Positions 18,672 to 26,151 of a DNA stretch of 64,000 bases are shown in pieces. The translations under genes were made by a program, and so were the position numbers. Source of the stretch: Arthrobacter sp. C2. Lineage in GTDB: Bacteria > Actinomycetota > Actinomycetes > Actinomycetales > Micrococcaceae. The stretch is from assembly GCA_024207135.1 (NCBI GenBank), contig CP042428.1, positions 1,178,001-1,242,000 on the forward strand, read 5' to 3'. The notes below the pieces were generated by a model, which ran no database searches, was not told the DNA's origin, and was given only the letters and a program-made list of their open reading frames with translations. Position 1 is the first letter of the stretch. Each line of letters starts with the position of its first letter.

Positions 18672-19034
18672 TTAGGTCCCCTCGTCCTCCGGGTAATCCT
18701 CCGGCAGCGGGCGCCCCAAGGCATCAAGGCCCCCGGATTCCTGGCCGGCCACGTCCGTGGGTTCGTCCACACGGGCGCCGGCTGTGCCTTCCAGGTCCGC
18801 CTGCGCCCTGGAACGGTCCTCCTCGCTCACCGGCGATTCTTCCGCGGCCCGGGCTTCGTGCCCCGCGGGCTCGTCGACTTCGCGCTGTGCGTCGTGCAGC
18901 GGATCCATGCTCCGAAGGGTCCGTGGATCGTCGGAGGAGCCCTCCTCCACCGGCTGCCCGTCCCTGCCGTCCAGCGGGTTTCCTTCGGATTCGGGATCGG
19001 TGCGTGATTCGTGTTCGGGTGTGTTCATTGACAT
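18672..19034 (-). CDS. Acidic disordered hypothetical protein
   Basis: The product is 120 residues, extremely rich in Glu, Asp, Gly and Pro and predicted disordered. It starts MSMNTPEHESRTDPESEGNP. It has no membrane segment and no recognised domain. A clear GGAAGGAAAG ribosome site supports the start at 19034. Similar small acidic proteins accompany stress genes in these bacteria; a protectant role is conceivable but not shown. Confidence 0.65.
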   Translation of the reverse strand: MSMNTPEHESRTDPESEGNPLDGRDGQPVEEGSSDDPRTLRSMDPLHDAQREVDEPAGHEARAAEESPVSEEDRSRAQADLEGTAGARVDEPTDVAGQESGGLDALGRPLPEDYPEDEGT

Positions 19035-19103
19035 GGCGCTTTCCTTCCGTGAGTGCGATGGGTGTGCGGAGCGGGCTTCGCCGCTGCGGGTGGGATCCGG
19101 CTC

Positions 19104-19367
19104 TCAGCCAGACCCGCTATTGGTCCCGCCGTGCGGAAAGTCCAGCATGCCAGGCCCCTTCAGGGCCCGGTACAGCCCGTAGCCGGCCATGCCCAGCCCG
19201 ATGAACACGCCGACCCACATGGGCGTGGCGTAGCCCTCGCCCGGATCGCGGCCAATCCAGATGAACAGCCCGAAGACAATCATTAGAATGAGGCCGGTGA
19301 CCATCAGCACCGCGCCGCGGCGCCTGAAGAATGGCCTGGTGCCCGTGTTTGCGGATTCGTTCTCCAT
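19104..19367 (-). CDS. Small two-TM membrane protein
   Basis: The product is 87 residues with membrane helices at ~19-38 (AVLMVTGLILMIVFGLFIWI) and ~50-67 (MWVGVFIGLGMAGYGLYRAL). The start ATG 19367 has GGAG 6 nt upstream and lies 17 bp after the hydrolase stop, so the two genes are probably cotranscribed. Family not identified. Confidence 0.75.
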   Translation of the reverse strand: MENESANTGTRPFFRRRGAVLMVTGLILMIVFGLFIWIGRDPGEGYATPMWVGVFIGLGMAGYGLYRALKGPGMLDFPHGGTNSGSG

Positions 19368-19384
19368 CACTTGCTCCGATCTAT

Positions 19385-20023
19385 TCAGTGGATGTGTTCC
19401 CCGGCCTTGCCAGCGCCGGAGGGCGCAGCTTTTTCCACCGGGGGCTGTGCCGGGCCCCCGGACGCGAGGGCGCGGGTTTTGACAACTTTCTGCCGGTACT
19501 CGGACTGCAACAGCCCCAGCGTCGCGCTGGCGAAGTCCGGGTCCGCCGAGGCTATTGCATCGGAAACCAGCCATGCGCGCAGGTCCGCGGCGTAGGCATC
19601 TGCGGCGGTCGAGGCAATGCAGGTGTGGGTGGCAACACCGGCAATGACCACCTCTTCGACTCCCAGGTCCGTCAGCAGCCCGACGAGGCCGGTGTCCCAA
19701 AAGGCGCTGTCGCGTCGCTTGACGACCTCCACCGCTCCGGAAACGTCAAGGTCGGCCAGGTTCCGGGCCTGCTCGCTGCCCTCAAACAGGAAACCTTGGT
19801 CGTCATCGAGCATGTTCAACGTCCACGTGGACTTGTCCCTCCTGTGCTCGGTCCGGATGTTCAGGATCGGCATGCCCCTGGAACGGGCAAGTGCCGTCAG
19901 GACGTTGCAATGGCGCAGCAGGGACCCGCGGTGCGCGGCCAGTCCAGGGTCCTCGAAGAAGGCGTTCTGCATGTCTACGACCAATAGGGCCACACGTTCG
20001 GAAAGCTGTGGGACATCGCTCAT
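19385..20023 (-). CDS. Isochorismatase-like cysteine hydrolase
   Basis: The product is 212 residues. The start VALLVVDMQNAFF gives the catalytic Asp. The middle has a Lys in VVKRRDSAFWDTGL and GVEEVVIAGVATHTCIASTAADAYAADL, which supplies the nucleophilic Cys of the isochorismatase superfamily (Asp-Lys-Cys triad). Family members hydrolyse isochorismate, nicotinamide or carbamoyl compounds; the substrate here cannot be deduced. GGAGGAG precedes the ATG. The C-terminal ~20 residues (Pro/Ala/Gly-rich) are an extra tail. Confidence 0.87.
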   Translation of the reverse strand: MSDVPQLSERVALLVVDMQNAFFEDPGLAAHRGSLLRHCNVLTALARSRGMPILNIRTEHRRDKSTWTLNMLDDDQGFLFEGSEQARNLADLDVSGAVEVVKRRDSAFWDTGLVGLLTDLGVEEVVIAGVATHTCIASTAADAYAADLRAWLVSDAIASADPDFASATLGLLQSEYRQKVVKTRALASGGPAQPPVEKAAPSGAGKAGEHIH

Positions 20024-20481
20024 TGACTCCTCCGATCCTTGCTGGCGCGGGACCCGGACCATGCGGGCCTTTCTCCACCCTAGGCGGGGCACCGCGAGGG
20101 CGCAACGATTCGACAGCACGCCGCCTGCCGCCGGCCAACAGTGCAGCCCGCCCGTGGTCCGCCGATTCCGCGTATCGGCCGAAACCTTCCTCCGCGGCCG
20201 CTGGCACCGGGGGGCATTTCCATGGGCCGTGGCAGCGTCCTCCGGCTCTTGGCACTTTCGAGGCACGCGCGGCTGCTCGTCCCCGCAGGGCGCCCCAGCG
20301 CGGGCATTCGGATGGTGTTCCGCCGCGGGCCGTGCGGTGATCAATGGGCTTGGCATTGTGGAATGCCAAGTACAAACATTGCAAAGAGGCTACCCATCAC
20401 TACTTTTTTCAATGTAGGGTCGAAACGTGCATCGCCACAAATGATGCTGAAACTGAACCTTCATCCGAACGGAGAATAGTT
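20024..20481. other. Divergent intergenic region, 458 bp
   Basis: It lies between the hydrolase and the GlsB-type gene. It becomes distinctly A+T-richer in the last 130 bp, where the GlsB-type promoter must lie. A palindrome at 20349-20370 is the only structured element seen. Confidence 0.4.
20349..20370. promoter_or_regulatory. Palindrome upstream of the GlsB-type gene
   Basis: CTTGGCATT and AATGCCAAG form a perfect 9-bp inverted repeat around GTGG, 112 bp before the start codon at 20482. The size and place suit an operator. Confidence 0.35.
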
Positions 20482-20742
20482 ATGGGTTTCATTGGTTGGA
20501 TAGTTCTTGGACTGATTGCCGGCGCTATTGCAAAGGCCATCAAACCAGGCGAACAGGGTGGCGGCTGGATTGCCACCCTGTTGCTCGGAATCGTCGGCGC
20601 CGTTCTCGGCGGATGGATCGGATCGGCAATCTTTGGTGTCGGAATCAATGAGTTCTGGGACCTGTCAACATGGTTGCTGGCCATCGGCGGAGCGTTGATC
20701 GTTCTCGTTATTTGGGGGCTTTTGACGCGCAAGCGGGCCTGA
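20482..20742 (+). CDS. GlsB/YeaQ/YmgE family stress-response membrane protein
   Basis: The product is 86 residues with three membrane helices and the family hallmarks GFIGWIVLGLIAGAIAKAI, GGWIATLLLGIVGAVLGGWIG and a short basic end. This family (transglycosylase-associated protein family) is often induced by general or acid stress. The function is unknown. GGAGAAT precedes the ATG. It is followed directly by a strong terminator, so it is monocistronic. Confidence 0.9.
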   Translation: MGFIGWIVLGLIAGAIAKAIKPGEQGGGWIATLLLGIVGAVLGGWIGSAIFGVGINEFWDLSTWLLAIGGALIVLVIWGLLTRKRA

Positions 20743-20756
20743 TCGCTGCACAAATG

Positions 20757-20790
20757 GGGGTGCCCCGGCTTCGGCCGGGGCACCCCTTTT
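20757..20790 (+). terminator. Terminator after the GlsB-type gene
   Basis: A 13-bp perfect stem with a TTCG tetraloop ends in TTTT. Confidence 0.93.
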
Positions 20791-20932
20791 CCGTCTCCCC
20801 TGCCTGCACGGGGGTTCGTTGCCGGGCGGGAGACCGCCTCCATGCGCTTTCACGGCACCCCGCCGTCCCTTGGCTGGCGCCGGGGCAGAGCCGGACAAAA
20901 TTCCCCTGCCACCCGTCCCCTGCGCATTTCCC

Positions 20933-20961
20933 TTTACGCGGGCCGCCACAGGTCATACGCT
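20933..20961 (+). promoter_or_regulatory. Promoter of the 20968 operon
   Basis: TTTACG (20933-20938) and TACGCT (20956-20961) are 17 nt apart. The -10 box ends 6 nt before the ATG at 20968, so the first frame is leaderless. Confidence 0.6.
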
Positions 20962-20967
20962 CGCCTC

Positions 20968-21051
20968 ATGAGAACTCAATTTAGCTTGTGGCTTGGAATG
21001 ATAGGCGTCGGATTGTTACTCATGATCATCATCGGCTTCTCCGGGAGGTGA
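20968..21051 (+). CDS. 27-residue membrane peptide
   Basis: The frame encodes a short peptide that is almost one membrane helix (WLGMIGVGLLLMIIIGFSG). It has a promoter placed for leaderless translation and ends 6 bp before the DUF6766 gene, whose ribosome site (GGAGG) overlaps its end. It may be a small partner of the DUF6766 protein or a coupling peptide. Confidence 0.6.
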   Translation: MRTQFSLWLGMIGVGLLLMIIIGFSGR

Positions 21052-21057
21052 ACGGCA

Positions 21058-21735
21058 ATGCGCAAAGCACTACGATCCCAAATGCTCAGTATCACTTTCG
21101 CGGTCCTTTTCCTCGGTGCACTGGTGGGACAGTCCTTCGCGGGACTTGGGGTGTACAACGAGAACCAGATCGCCCACGGGTCTTCCCCGGCGGGATACTG
21201 GGAATTCGTGACCTCGAGCAACTTCGTCGTCGACGTCGCCGAAAACTGGCAGTCCGAGTACCTGCAGTTCTTCCTGTTCATCCTCGCCACCATTTGGCTG
21301 ATCCAGCGCGGGTCCCCGGAGTCCAAAATGCCCGGCGACGAGGGCGTGGGCACCGACGAAAGCCAACTGGTCGGTCGATTCGCCAAACCGAACTCGCCGA
21401 AATGGGCCAAGGTCGGCGGATGGCGGCTCAAGCTGTATTCCAATTCCTTGTTGCTGGTCATGGGCACGGTGTTCCTTGCGTCCTGGTGGCTGCAGTCGGT
21501 TGCCGGCACCGTGGTCTACAACGCGGACCAGCTCGACCACGGACAGCCGCCCGTCGAGTGGATCCAGTACGTTTTCAGCGCGGACTTCTGGGACCGCACG
21601 CTCCAGAACTGGCAGTCCGAGTTCCTGGCGGTCGGCAGCATGGTCGCCCTGTCCATCTACCTGCGGCAACGCGGCTCCGCGGAATCCAAGCCCGTCGGAA
21701 CCCCGCACGCCGAGACCTCCACGGAAGGGGAATAG
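21058..21735 (+). CDS. DUF6766-type membrane protein with internal duplication
   Basis: The product is 225 residues with four predicted membrane helices. The two halves are related. The first has YNENQIAHGSSPAGYWEFV, then NWQSEYLQFFLFILATIWLIQRGSPESK. The second has YNADQLDHGQPPVEWIQYV, then NWQSEFLAVGSMVALSIYLRQRGSAESK. Each half is helix, loop, helix, so it arose by duplication of a two-helix unit. The function is not known. The start follows GGAGGTGAAC. It sits between a tiny membrane peptide and the operon at 21742, only 6 bp away. Confidence 0.75.
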   Translation: MRKALRSQMLSITFAVLFLGALVGQSFAGLGVYNENQIAHGSSPAGYWEFVTSSNFVVDVAENWQSEYLQFFLFILATIWLIQRGSPESKMPGDEGVGTDESQLVGRFAKPNSPKWAKVGGWRLKLYSNSLLLVMGTVFLASWWLQSVAGTVVYNADQLDHGQPPVEWIQYVFSADFWDRTLQNWQSEFLAVGSMVALSIYLRQRGSAESKPVGTPHAETSTEGE

Positions 21736-21741
21736 GAAGCA

Positions 21742-22809
21742 ATGGCCGATGTGCGGCACGTGAACTTCTCCCCCGCAGCGAAACCCACGGTCGGGTCTTC
21801 ATCCCACCTGGGTTGGGACGTGGAAACGCAATTGCTCATGGCCTCGCGCCGTTGCCAAGGGGATCCTGCACCGATCCTTGCGGCCCTGGCCGACTCCCGG
21901 CAGGCACCGCCGACCCCGGGATCGGGCCGGACCACCGCCCTGTGGGAATTCCTCGCCACGCTCGCCGGCGCGGACCTTGCCGCAGCCAGGACCGTGGAAC
22001 CGCACCTGGATGCCGCCGCCATCCTGTCGCAGGCCGGCATCGGCTGGCAACCGGGAACCACCTGGGGTGTGTTTGCCGCCGAGGGCGGCCCGAACAAACC
22101 CGCCACCGCACGGCAAAAAGCACCCGGGGCCGCGTGGACACTCGATGGCCGCAAGCCCTGGTGTTCCCTGGCCGGAACCCTCGACCACGCGGTGGTGACG
22201 GCCCACGTCGACGGCGGACGACGGGCCTTCGCCGTGGACCTGCGCCAAGCGGGGGTCACCGCGCATGCGGGTTCCTGGGAGAGCCACGGGCTGGGCAGGA
22301 TTCCCAGCGAGCCGGTGGATTTCTCGGGTGCCCGGGCCCACCCGGTGGGCGCCACCAACTGGTACCTCGACCGGCCCGGATTCGCGGTCGGCGGCGCGGG
22401 CGTAGCCGCCTGCTGGTTCGGCGGCGCCGTGGGCATCTACCGCACCCTCTTTCGCTCCGCGCAGGGGCGTGAACCGGACCAGCTGGCCCGTGCATGGCTG
22501 GGCGAGGCGGACCGGCTCCTGGCCGCCGGCGCTGCCCTGCTGCGCGAAGCCGCGCGGGATGCCGATGACGGCACCCTGACGTGGGAAACCGCCCAACGCG
22601 TCCGGGGCCACATCGCCGAAACCTGCGAACGCCTGCTGGTGCTGGCCGGCCGAGCCCTGGGCCCGGCCCCGCTCGGCTTCGACCGGGACCATGCGCGCAG
22701 GGTCGCGGACCTTGGCATCTACATCAGGCAACACCACTCTTCCCGCGACGATGCGGCGTTGGGCGGACTGCTGCTCGAAGACGCGAACGGAGGCACTGGC
22801 CGATGGTGA
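21742..22809 (+). CDS. Acyl-CoA dehydrogenase-like protein
   Basis: The product is 355 residues. It resembles the acyl-CoA dehydrogenase fold: an N-terminal helical part, then a beta region with WTLDGRKPWCSLAGTLDHAVVTA, and a C-terminal helical domain with RDADDGTLTWETAQRVRGHIAETCERLLVLAGRALGPAPL. The usual catalytic Glu and canonical signatures are not obvious. It may be a divergent, possibly non-catalytic member. Its stop overlaps the start of the PIG-L gene by 7 bp, so it is translationally coupled to it. Confidence 0.75.
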   Translation: MADVRHVNFSPAAKPTVGSSSHLGWDVETQLLMASRRCQGDPAPILAALADSRQAPPTPGSGRTTALWEFLATLAGADLAAARTVEPHLDAAAILSQAGIGWQPGTTWGVFAAEGGPNKPATARQKAPGAAWTLDGRKPWCSLAGTLDHAVVTAHVDGGRRAFAVDLRQAGVTAHAGSWESHGLGRIPSEPVDFSGARAHPVGATNWYLDRPGFAVGGAGVAACWFGGAVGIYRTLFRSAQGREPDQLARAWLGEADRLLAAGAALLREAARDADDGTLTWETAQRVRGHIAETCERLLVLAGRALGPAPLGFDRDHARRVADLGIYIRQHHSSRDDAALGGLLLEDANGGTGRW

Positions 22810-24176
22810 ACTTCAGCCACACCGATCCGGGCACCCCGGAGGCAATGTGGGTCGAAGCAGGCGTGGGCGAACTGCCGCCCCTTCCGGCGGAGGCCGAGCC
22901 TGGACGCGCACCCATGGTGCTCATCCTCTCGGCGCACCCCGACGACGAAACGCTGGGAGCGGGGGGCCTGATCCGCCTGGCACTGGCCGCCGGTGCCCGG
23001 GTGCACGTCATCGTGGCGACCGCAGGCGAGGCCTCGCATCCGGGATCCCCGGGCCATCCCCCGGAGCGGCTGGCCCGCATCCGGGCCGCCGAACTCGAAG
23101 AGGCACTCGCGTCGCTGGGCCCGGCCGGCGACGCGGGCGCGGCCGCCACCTTCGAGTTGCTCGGGCTGCCGGACGGCGCGCTGGCCAAGGACATCCCGGC
23201 GGTGGAGGCAGCAGTGCGGGCCGCCGGCCCGGGGCCGGGCGCGATCCTGGTGGCGCCCTACCGCCACGACGGCCACGGGGACCACGATGCACTCGGGTCC
23301 CTGGCCGCGCGGCTGGCCCAGGAACTCGGGCTGGGACTGCTCGAATACCCGATCTGGTTCTGGCACTGGGCACGGCCCGACGGCAATCCGGCCTGGACCC
23401 GCTGGCATTCCCTGGCCCTGGATCCGCAGACCGCGGCGGCCAAGGCCGCAGCGATGGAATCCCACCGCTCGCAGGTCGCCCCGCTCTCTGCCGCGCCGCA
23501 GGACGCGGCCCTGCTGCATGGCCCCTTCCTGCGGCATTTCACCCGCCCCGCCGAAACCTACCGGTACACGCCGGCGGGGCTGCGGGACTCCGGAACGGCG
23601 GTTCAGGTCTTTGACGCGCTCTACACCCGGCGCCCCGATCCGTGGCACTACCTGGGCAGCGAGTACGAGGAACGCAAGCGTGCCATCACCCTGGCGTCCT
23701 TGCCGCGCCGGCGGTACGGAACGGTGCTGGAACTGGGTTGTTCCATCGGGGTGCTGACCCGCGAGCTGGCACCGCGGGCCCGGTCGCTGCTGGCGTTGGA
23801 CGCCAGCGAGGTGGCCCTGCGGGACGCCGCGCAGCGTGTGGCGGACCAGCCCCACGTTTCCCTGCTCCGGGCGGTGCTGCCGCACCAGTGGCCCGCGATC
23901 GAACCGGCCTCCCAGGACCTCGTGGTGGTCTCGGAGATCGGGTACTTCCTGGCCGCCGACGAATTGGACCAGTTGCTGCTGCGCTGCCGCGAGTCCATGT
24001 CCCCCGGCGGGCAGCTGCTGCTGTGCCACTGGTTGCATCCGGTGGAGGGATGGCCCCTGGATGGCGACGGGGTGCATGCCGCCGCCCGGGACCTGGGCCT
24101 GGAACCCAAGCTGCTGCATCGCGAAACCGACTTCATTTTGGAAGTCCTCGAAAGGCCCGGCGACGGCGATGAGTGA
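22803..24176 (+). CDS. PIG-L deacetylase fused to a SAM-dependent methyltransferase
   Basis: The product is 457 residues. The first ~245 are a PIG-L/LmbE zinc deacetylase: ILSAHPDDETLGAGG (residues ~40-54) gives the HPDDE metal site, and the HDGHGDHDALG segment (~158) gives the later His. The rest (~275-457) is a class I methyltransferase with VLELGCSIGVLTRELAP and LLALDASEVAL, of the NodS-like type. PIG-L enzymes remove N-acetyl groups from sugars, and NodS-like enzymes methylate the freed amine, so a fused deacetylase/N-methyltransferase is a reasonable inference. It overlaps its neighbours on both sides. Confidence 0.88.
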   Translation: MVNFSHTDPGTPEAMWVEAGVGELPPLPAEAEPGRAPMVLILSAHPDDETLGAGGLIRLALAAGARVHVIVATAGEASHPGSPGHPPERLARIRAAELEEALASLGPAGDAGAAATFELLGLPDGALAKDIPAVEAAVRAAGPGPGAILVAPYRHDGHGDHDALGSLAARLAQELGLGLLEYPIWFWHWARPDGNPAWTRWHSLALDPQTAAAKAAAMESHRSQVAPLSAAPQDAALLHGPFLRHFTRPAETYRYTPAGLRDSGTAVQVFDALYTRRPDPWHYLGSEYEERKRAITLASLPRRRYGTVLELGCSIGVLTRELAPRARSLLALDASEVALRDAAQRVADQPHVSLLRAVLPHQWPAIEPASQDLVVVSEIGYFLAADELDQLLLRCRESMSPGGQLLLCHWLHPVEGWPLDGDGVHAAARDLGLEPKLLHRETDFILEVLERPGDGDE

Positions 24177-24924
24177 CGTGATCCGGAGGCTGGCCATCGT
24201 CGTGCCGGTGCGCAACGAGGAGGCGTTGCTCGGCGGCTGCCTGCGGCACCTGCAGGCAGCCATGAACCAGGTGGGCGACGCACGTCCCGGCCTCCGGGTG
24301 GGGCTCACGCTGGTCCTGGACGGCTGCCGCGATGGCTCGGGGGCAATCGCCGAGGCCGCCGTTGCCCGGGATCGCCGCGTCGAGGTGCTTGCCGTGGATT
24401 GTGGTTCCGTGGGAGCCACCCGGGCCGCCGGCGTGGCGCAGGCATTGGGCGGACCATCCGCGGCGGGCCGCAGCGGGCTCGCGCATACCTGGATCGCCTG
24501 CACGGACGCAGATACCCGGGTGCCGCGGCATTGGCTGACCGGGCAGCTGGAATTGGCCGAATCCGGCGTCGACGTGGTCACCGGGACGGTGGAACCGGAC
24601 CGGGCGGAACTGGGGGAACACCTCTTTGGATTGTGGCAGCAGTCCCATGTCCGGACCGAAGGCCACGGGCACGTCCACGGGGCGAACCTCGGGGTCCGGG
24701 CCTCGGCCTACGTGTCTGTCGGCGGCTTCGATCCGGTGCCGGTGCACGAAGACGCATTGTTGGTCCACAAGCTGCGCGCCAGCGGTGCGCGGATCCGGGC
24801 CACCGCCCGGCTGCACGCCGTCACCTCCGGGCGCCTGCGGGGCCGGCTGGAGGCCGGTTTTGCCGATTACCTGCGGGCACTGGACCCCGGAGTCCTGTCG
24901 CACGTCGGCAGGCCCGGCCCCTGA
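24169..24924 (+). CDS. GT2-family glycosyltransferase
   Basis: The product is 251 residues, GT-A fold. It begins LAIVVPVRNEEALLGGCLRHLQ, has LTLVLDGCRDGSG and the metal-binding CTDADTRVP (residues ~105-115), and EGHGHVHGANLGVR later. It lacks membrane segments, so it acts on a soluble or membrane-surface acceptor. The ATGAGTGA overlap with the PIG-L/methyltransferase gene shows tight coupling. With the two preceding genes it forms a conserved-looking set for making or modifying an amino-sugar glycoconjugate, product unknown. Confidence 0.87.
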   Translation: MSDVIRRLAIVVPVRNEEALLGGCLRHLQAAMNQVGDARPGLRVGLTLVLDGCRDGSGAIAEAAVARDRRVEVLAVDCGSVGATRAAGVAQALGGPSAAGRSGLAHTWIACTDADTRVPRHWLTGQLELAESGVDVVTGTVEPDRAELGEHLFGLWQQSHVRTEGHGHVHGANLGVRASAYVSVGGFDPVPVHEDALLVHKLRASGARIRATARLHAVTSGRLRGRLEAGFADYLRALDPGVLSHVGRPGP

Positions 24925-25057
24925 GCCGCACGGGTGCAGAGCCTTGCCCCACGTGGTCGAAGCGCATAGGTTGGCAACACCGGACGGAACGTCCCGGTCC
25001 AGCGCCTGGGACCGCCCCTGTGGCGGTTTCCCCGCGACACGAAATTGGAGGTGTCCC

Positions 25058-25417
25058 ATGGTCGAACAACCCACGTCCACGCCGGAACCCGACCCGGTGC
25101 CCCGGCCGCCTGCCCGCACCCCGCCAGCCAAGGATCCCAAGGACGCCAAGGCCAGCACGCGGGCCGCGGTCGTGTGGGCCTTCACCATCGTCGGCATCGC
25201 GGTGCTGATCCTCTTGGTGATCTTCATGATGCAAAACCAGGCGCAGGCCACCATCTACTTCCTCGGATTCCAGGGGCAGATGGCCTTGGGCATCTCGATG
25301 CTGCTGGCCGCCGTGGGAGGCGCCGTGGTCGTGGCCATCGTCGCCGCGGTGCGCATCATCCAGCTGCGCAGCCGTGCCGGGGCCGCCTCCCGGCGCCTGG
25401 AACGGCACGCAAAATAG
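25058..25417 (+). CDS. LapA (DUF1049) family membrane protein, copy 2
   Basis: The product is 119 residues and a clear paralog of the protein at 16867: the same Pro-rich start, helix AVVWAFTIVGIAVLILLVIFM, motif MQNQAQATIYFLGFQGQMALG and helix MLLAAVGGAVVVAIV, then RIIQLRSRAG. The ribosome site is GGAGGTG. Cassette partner at 25441. Confidence 0.85.
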   Translation: MVEQPTSTPEPDPVPRPPARTPPAKDPKDAKASTRAAVVWAFTIVGIAVLILLVIFMMQNQAQATIYFLGFQGQMALGISMLLAAVGGAVVVAIVAAVRIIQLRSRAGAASRRLERHAK

Positions 25418-25440
25418 CCAAACCGAAGAGAAAGGGGCCC

Positions 25441-25869
25441 ATGATGCATGAGCTCGACAAACAGATGAAGACCGTCCGGGCCCAGCTGGGGCAATGGGCC
25501 AAGAAGGCAAAGCAGGAATATCCGGCGCATTTGGAGGACTCGGTGCGCCACGCGGTGGACAAACTCGACCCCGCGGGACTGGCCCGTGCCTCCGAGGAAG
25601 TGGTCGCCACCGTCACCGGAAACCGCAAGGCCGCCCGGCGCGCCCGCAAGTCCGTGGAGCAGGCCCTGGTCACGGCACAGCGCAGGATCGGGACCAAGCG
25701 GGCCCGCGGATCGGGCACGCTTGCAGTCCTGGGCATCGTGGCCCTGATCGGCCTGGCGGCGGCGGTGGTGCTCCGCAAGGCTGTCGGACCGCACGGCCGG
25801 AACCCCGGCCCGGCCGGCCCGAACCCCGCCTCCCACACCCGGCCCGTGGATCCCGACCTGGGCACCTGA
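25441..25869 (+). CDS. One-TM hypothetical protein of the LapA cassette, copy 2
   Basis: The product is 142 residues, paralogous along its length to the one at 17268: the block EEVVATVTGNRKAARRARK, a helix LAVLGIVALIGLAAAVVL, and a Pro-rich tail. The start is either ATG 25441 or 25444; GAGAAAGGGG precedes them. It is 23 bp after the LapA gene. The conservation of the TVTGNRK block in both copies marks it as the functional part. Confidence 0.8.
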   Translation: MMHELDKQMKTVRAQLGQWAKKAKQEYPAHLEDSVRHAVDKLDPAGLARASEEVVATVTGNRKAARRARKSVEQALVTAQRRIGTKRARGSGTLAVLGIVALIGLAAAVVLRKAVGPHGRNPGPAGPNPASHTRPVDPDLGT

Positions 25870-26151
25870 TCCGGCTCGTATTTCCCGGGGCCCCTTGTCG
25901 TTGGGCCAGCGCCAAGGCTTGGCCCTGCCTTCTGGCCCCCCGGGCACCTCCACCCCGGCCACGGGACCGTGTTCGGTCCGTGCCAGGCTGCCCCCTGCGG
26001 CACGAGGTGCAAAACCATGGACAGCCTCGGTGGCCCGTCTTAGCGTTGGGTTCATGCACCAATCGCTTCGGCCATCGAAGCAATTCATAGCGGACCCCAG
26101 GGCCGGCCAGCCGGCGCTGCACCCGCACCGGACCGGCAATGAGGAGGAACC

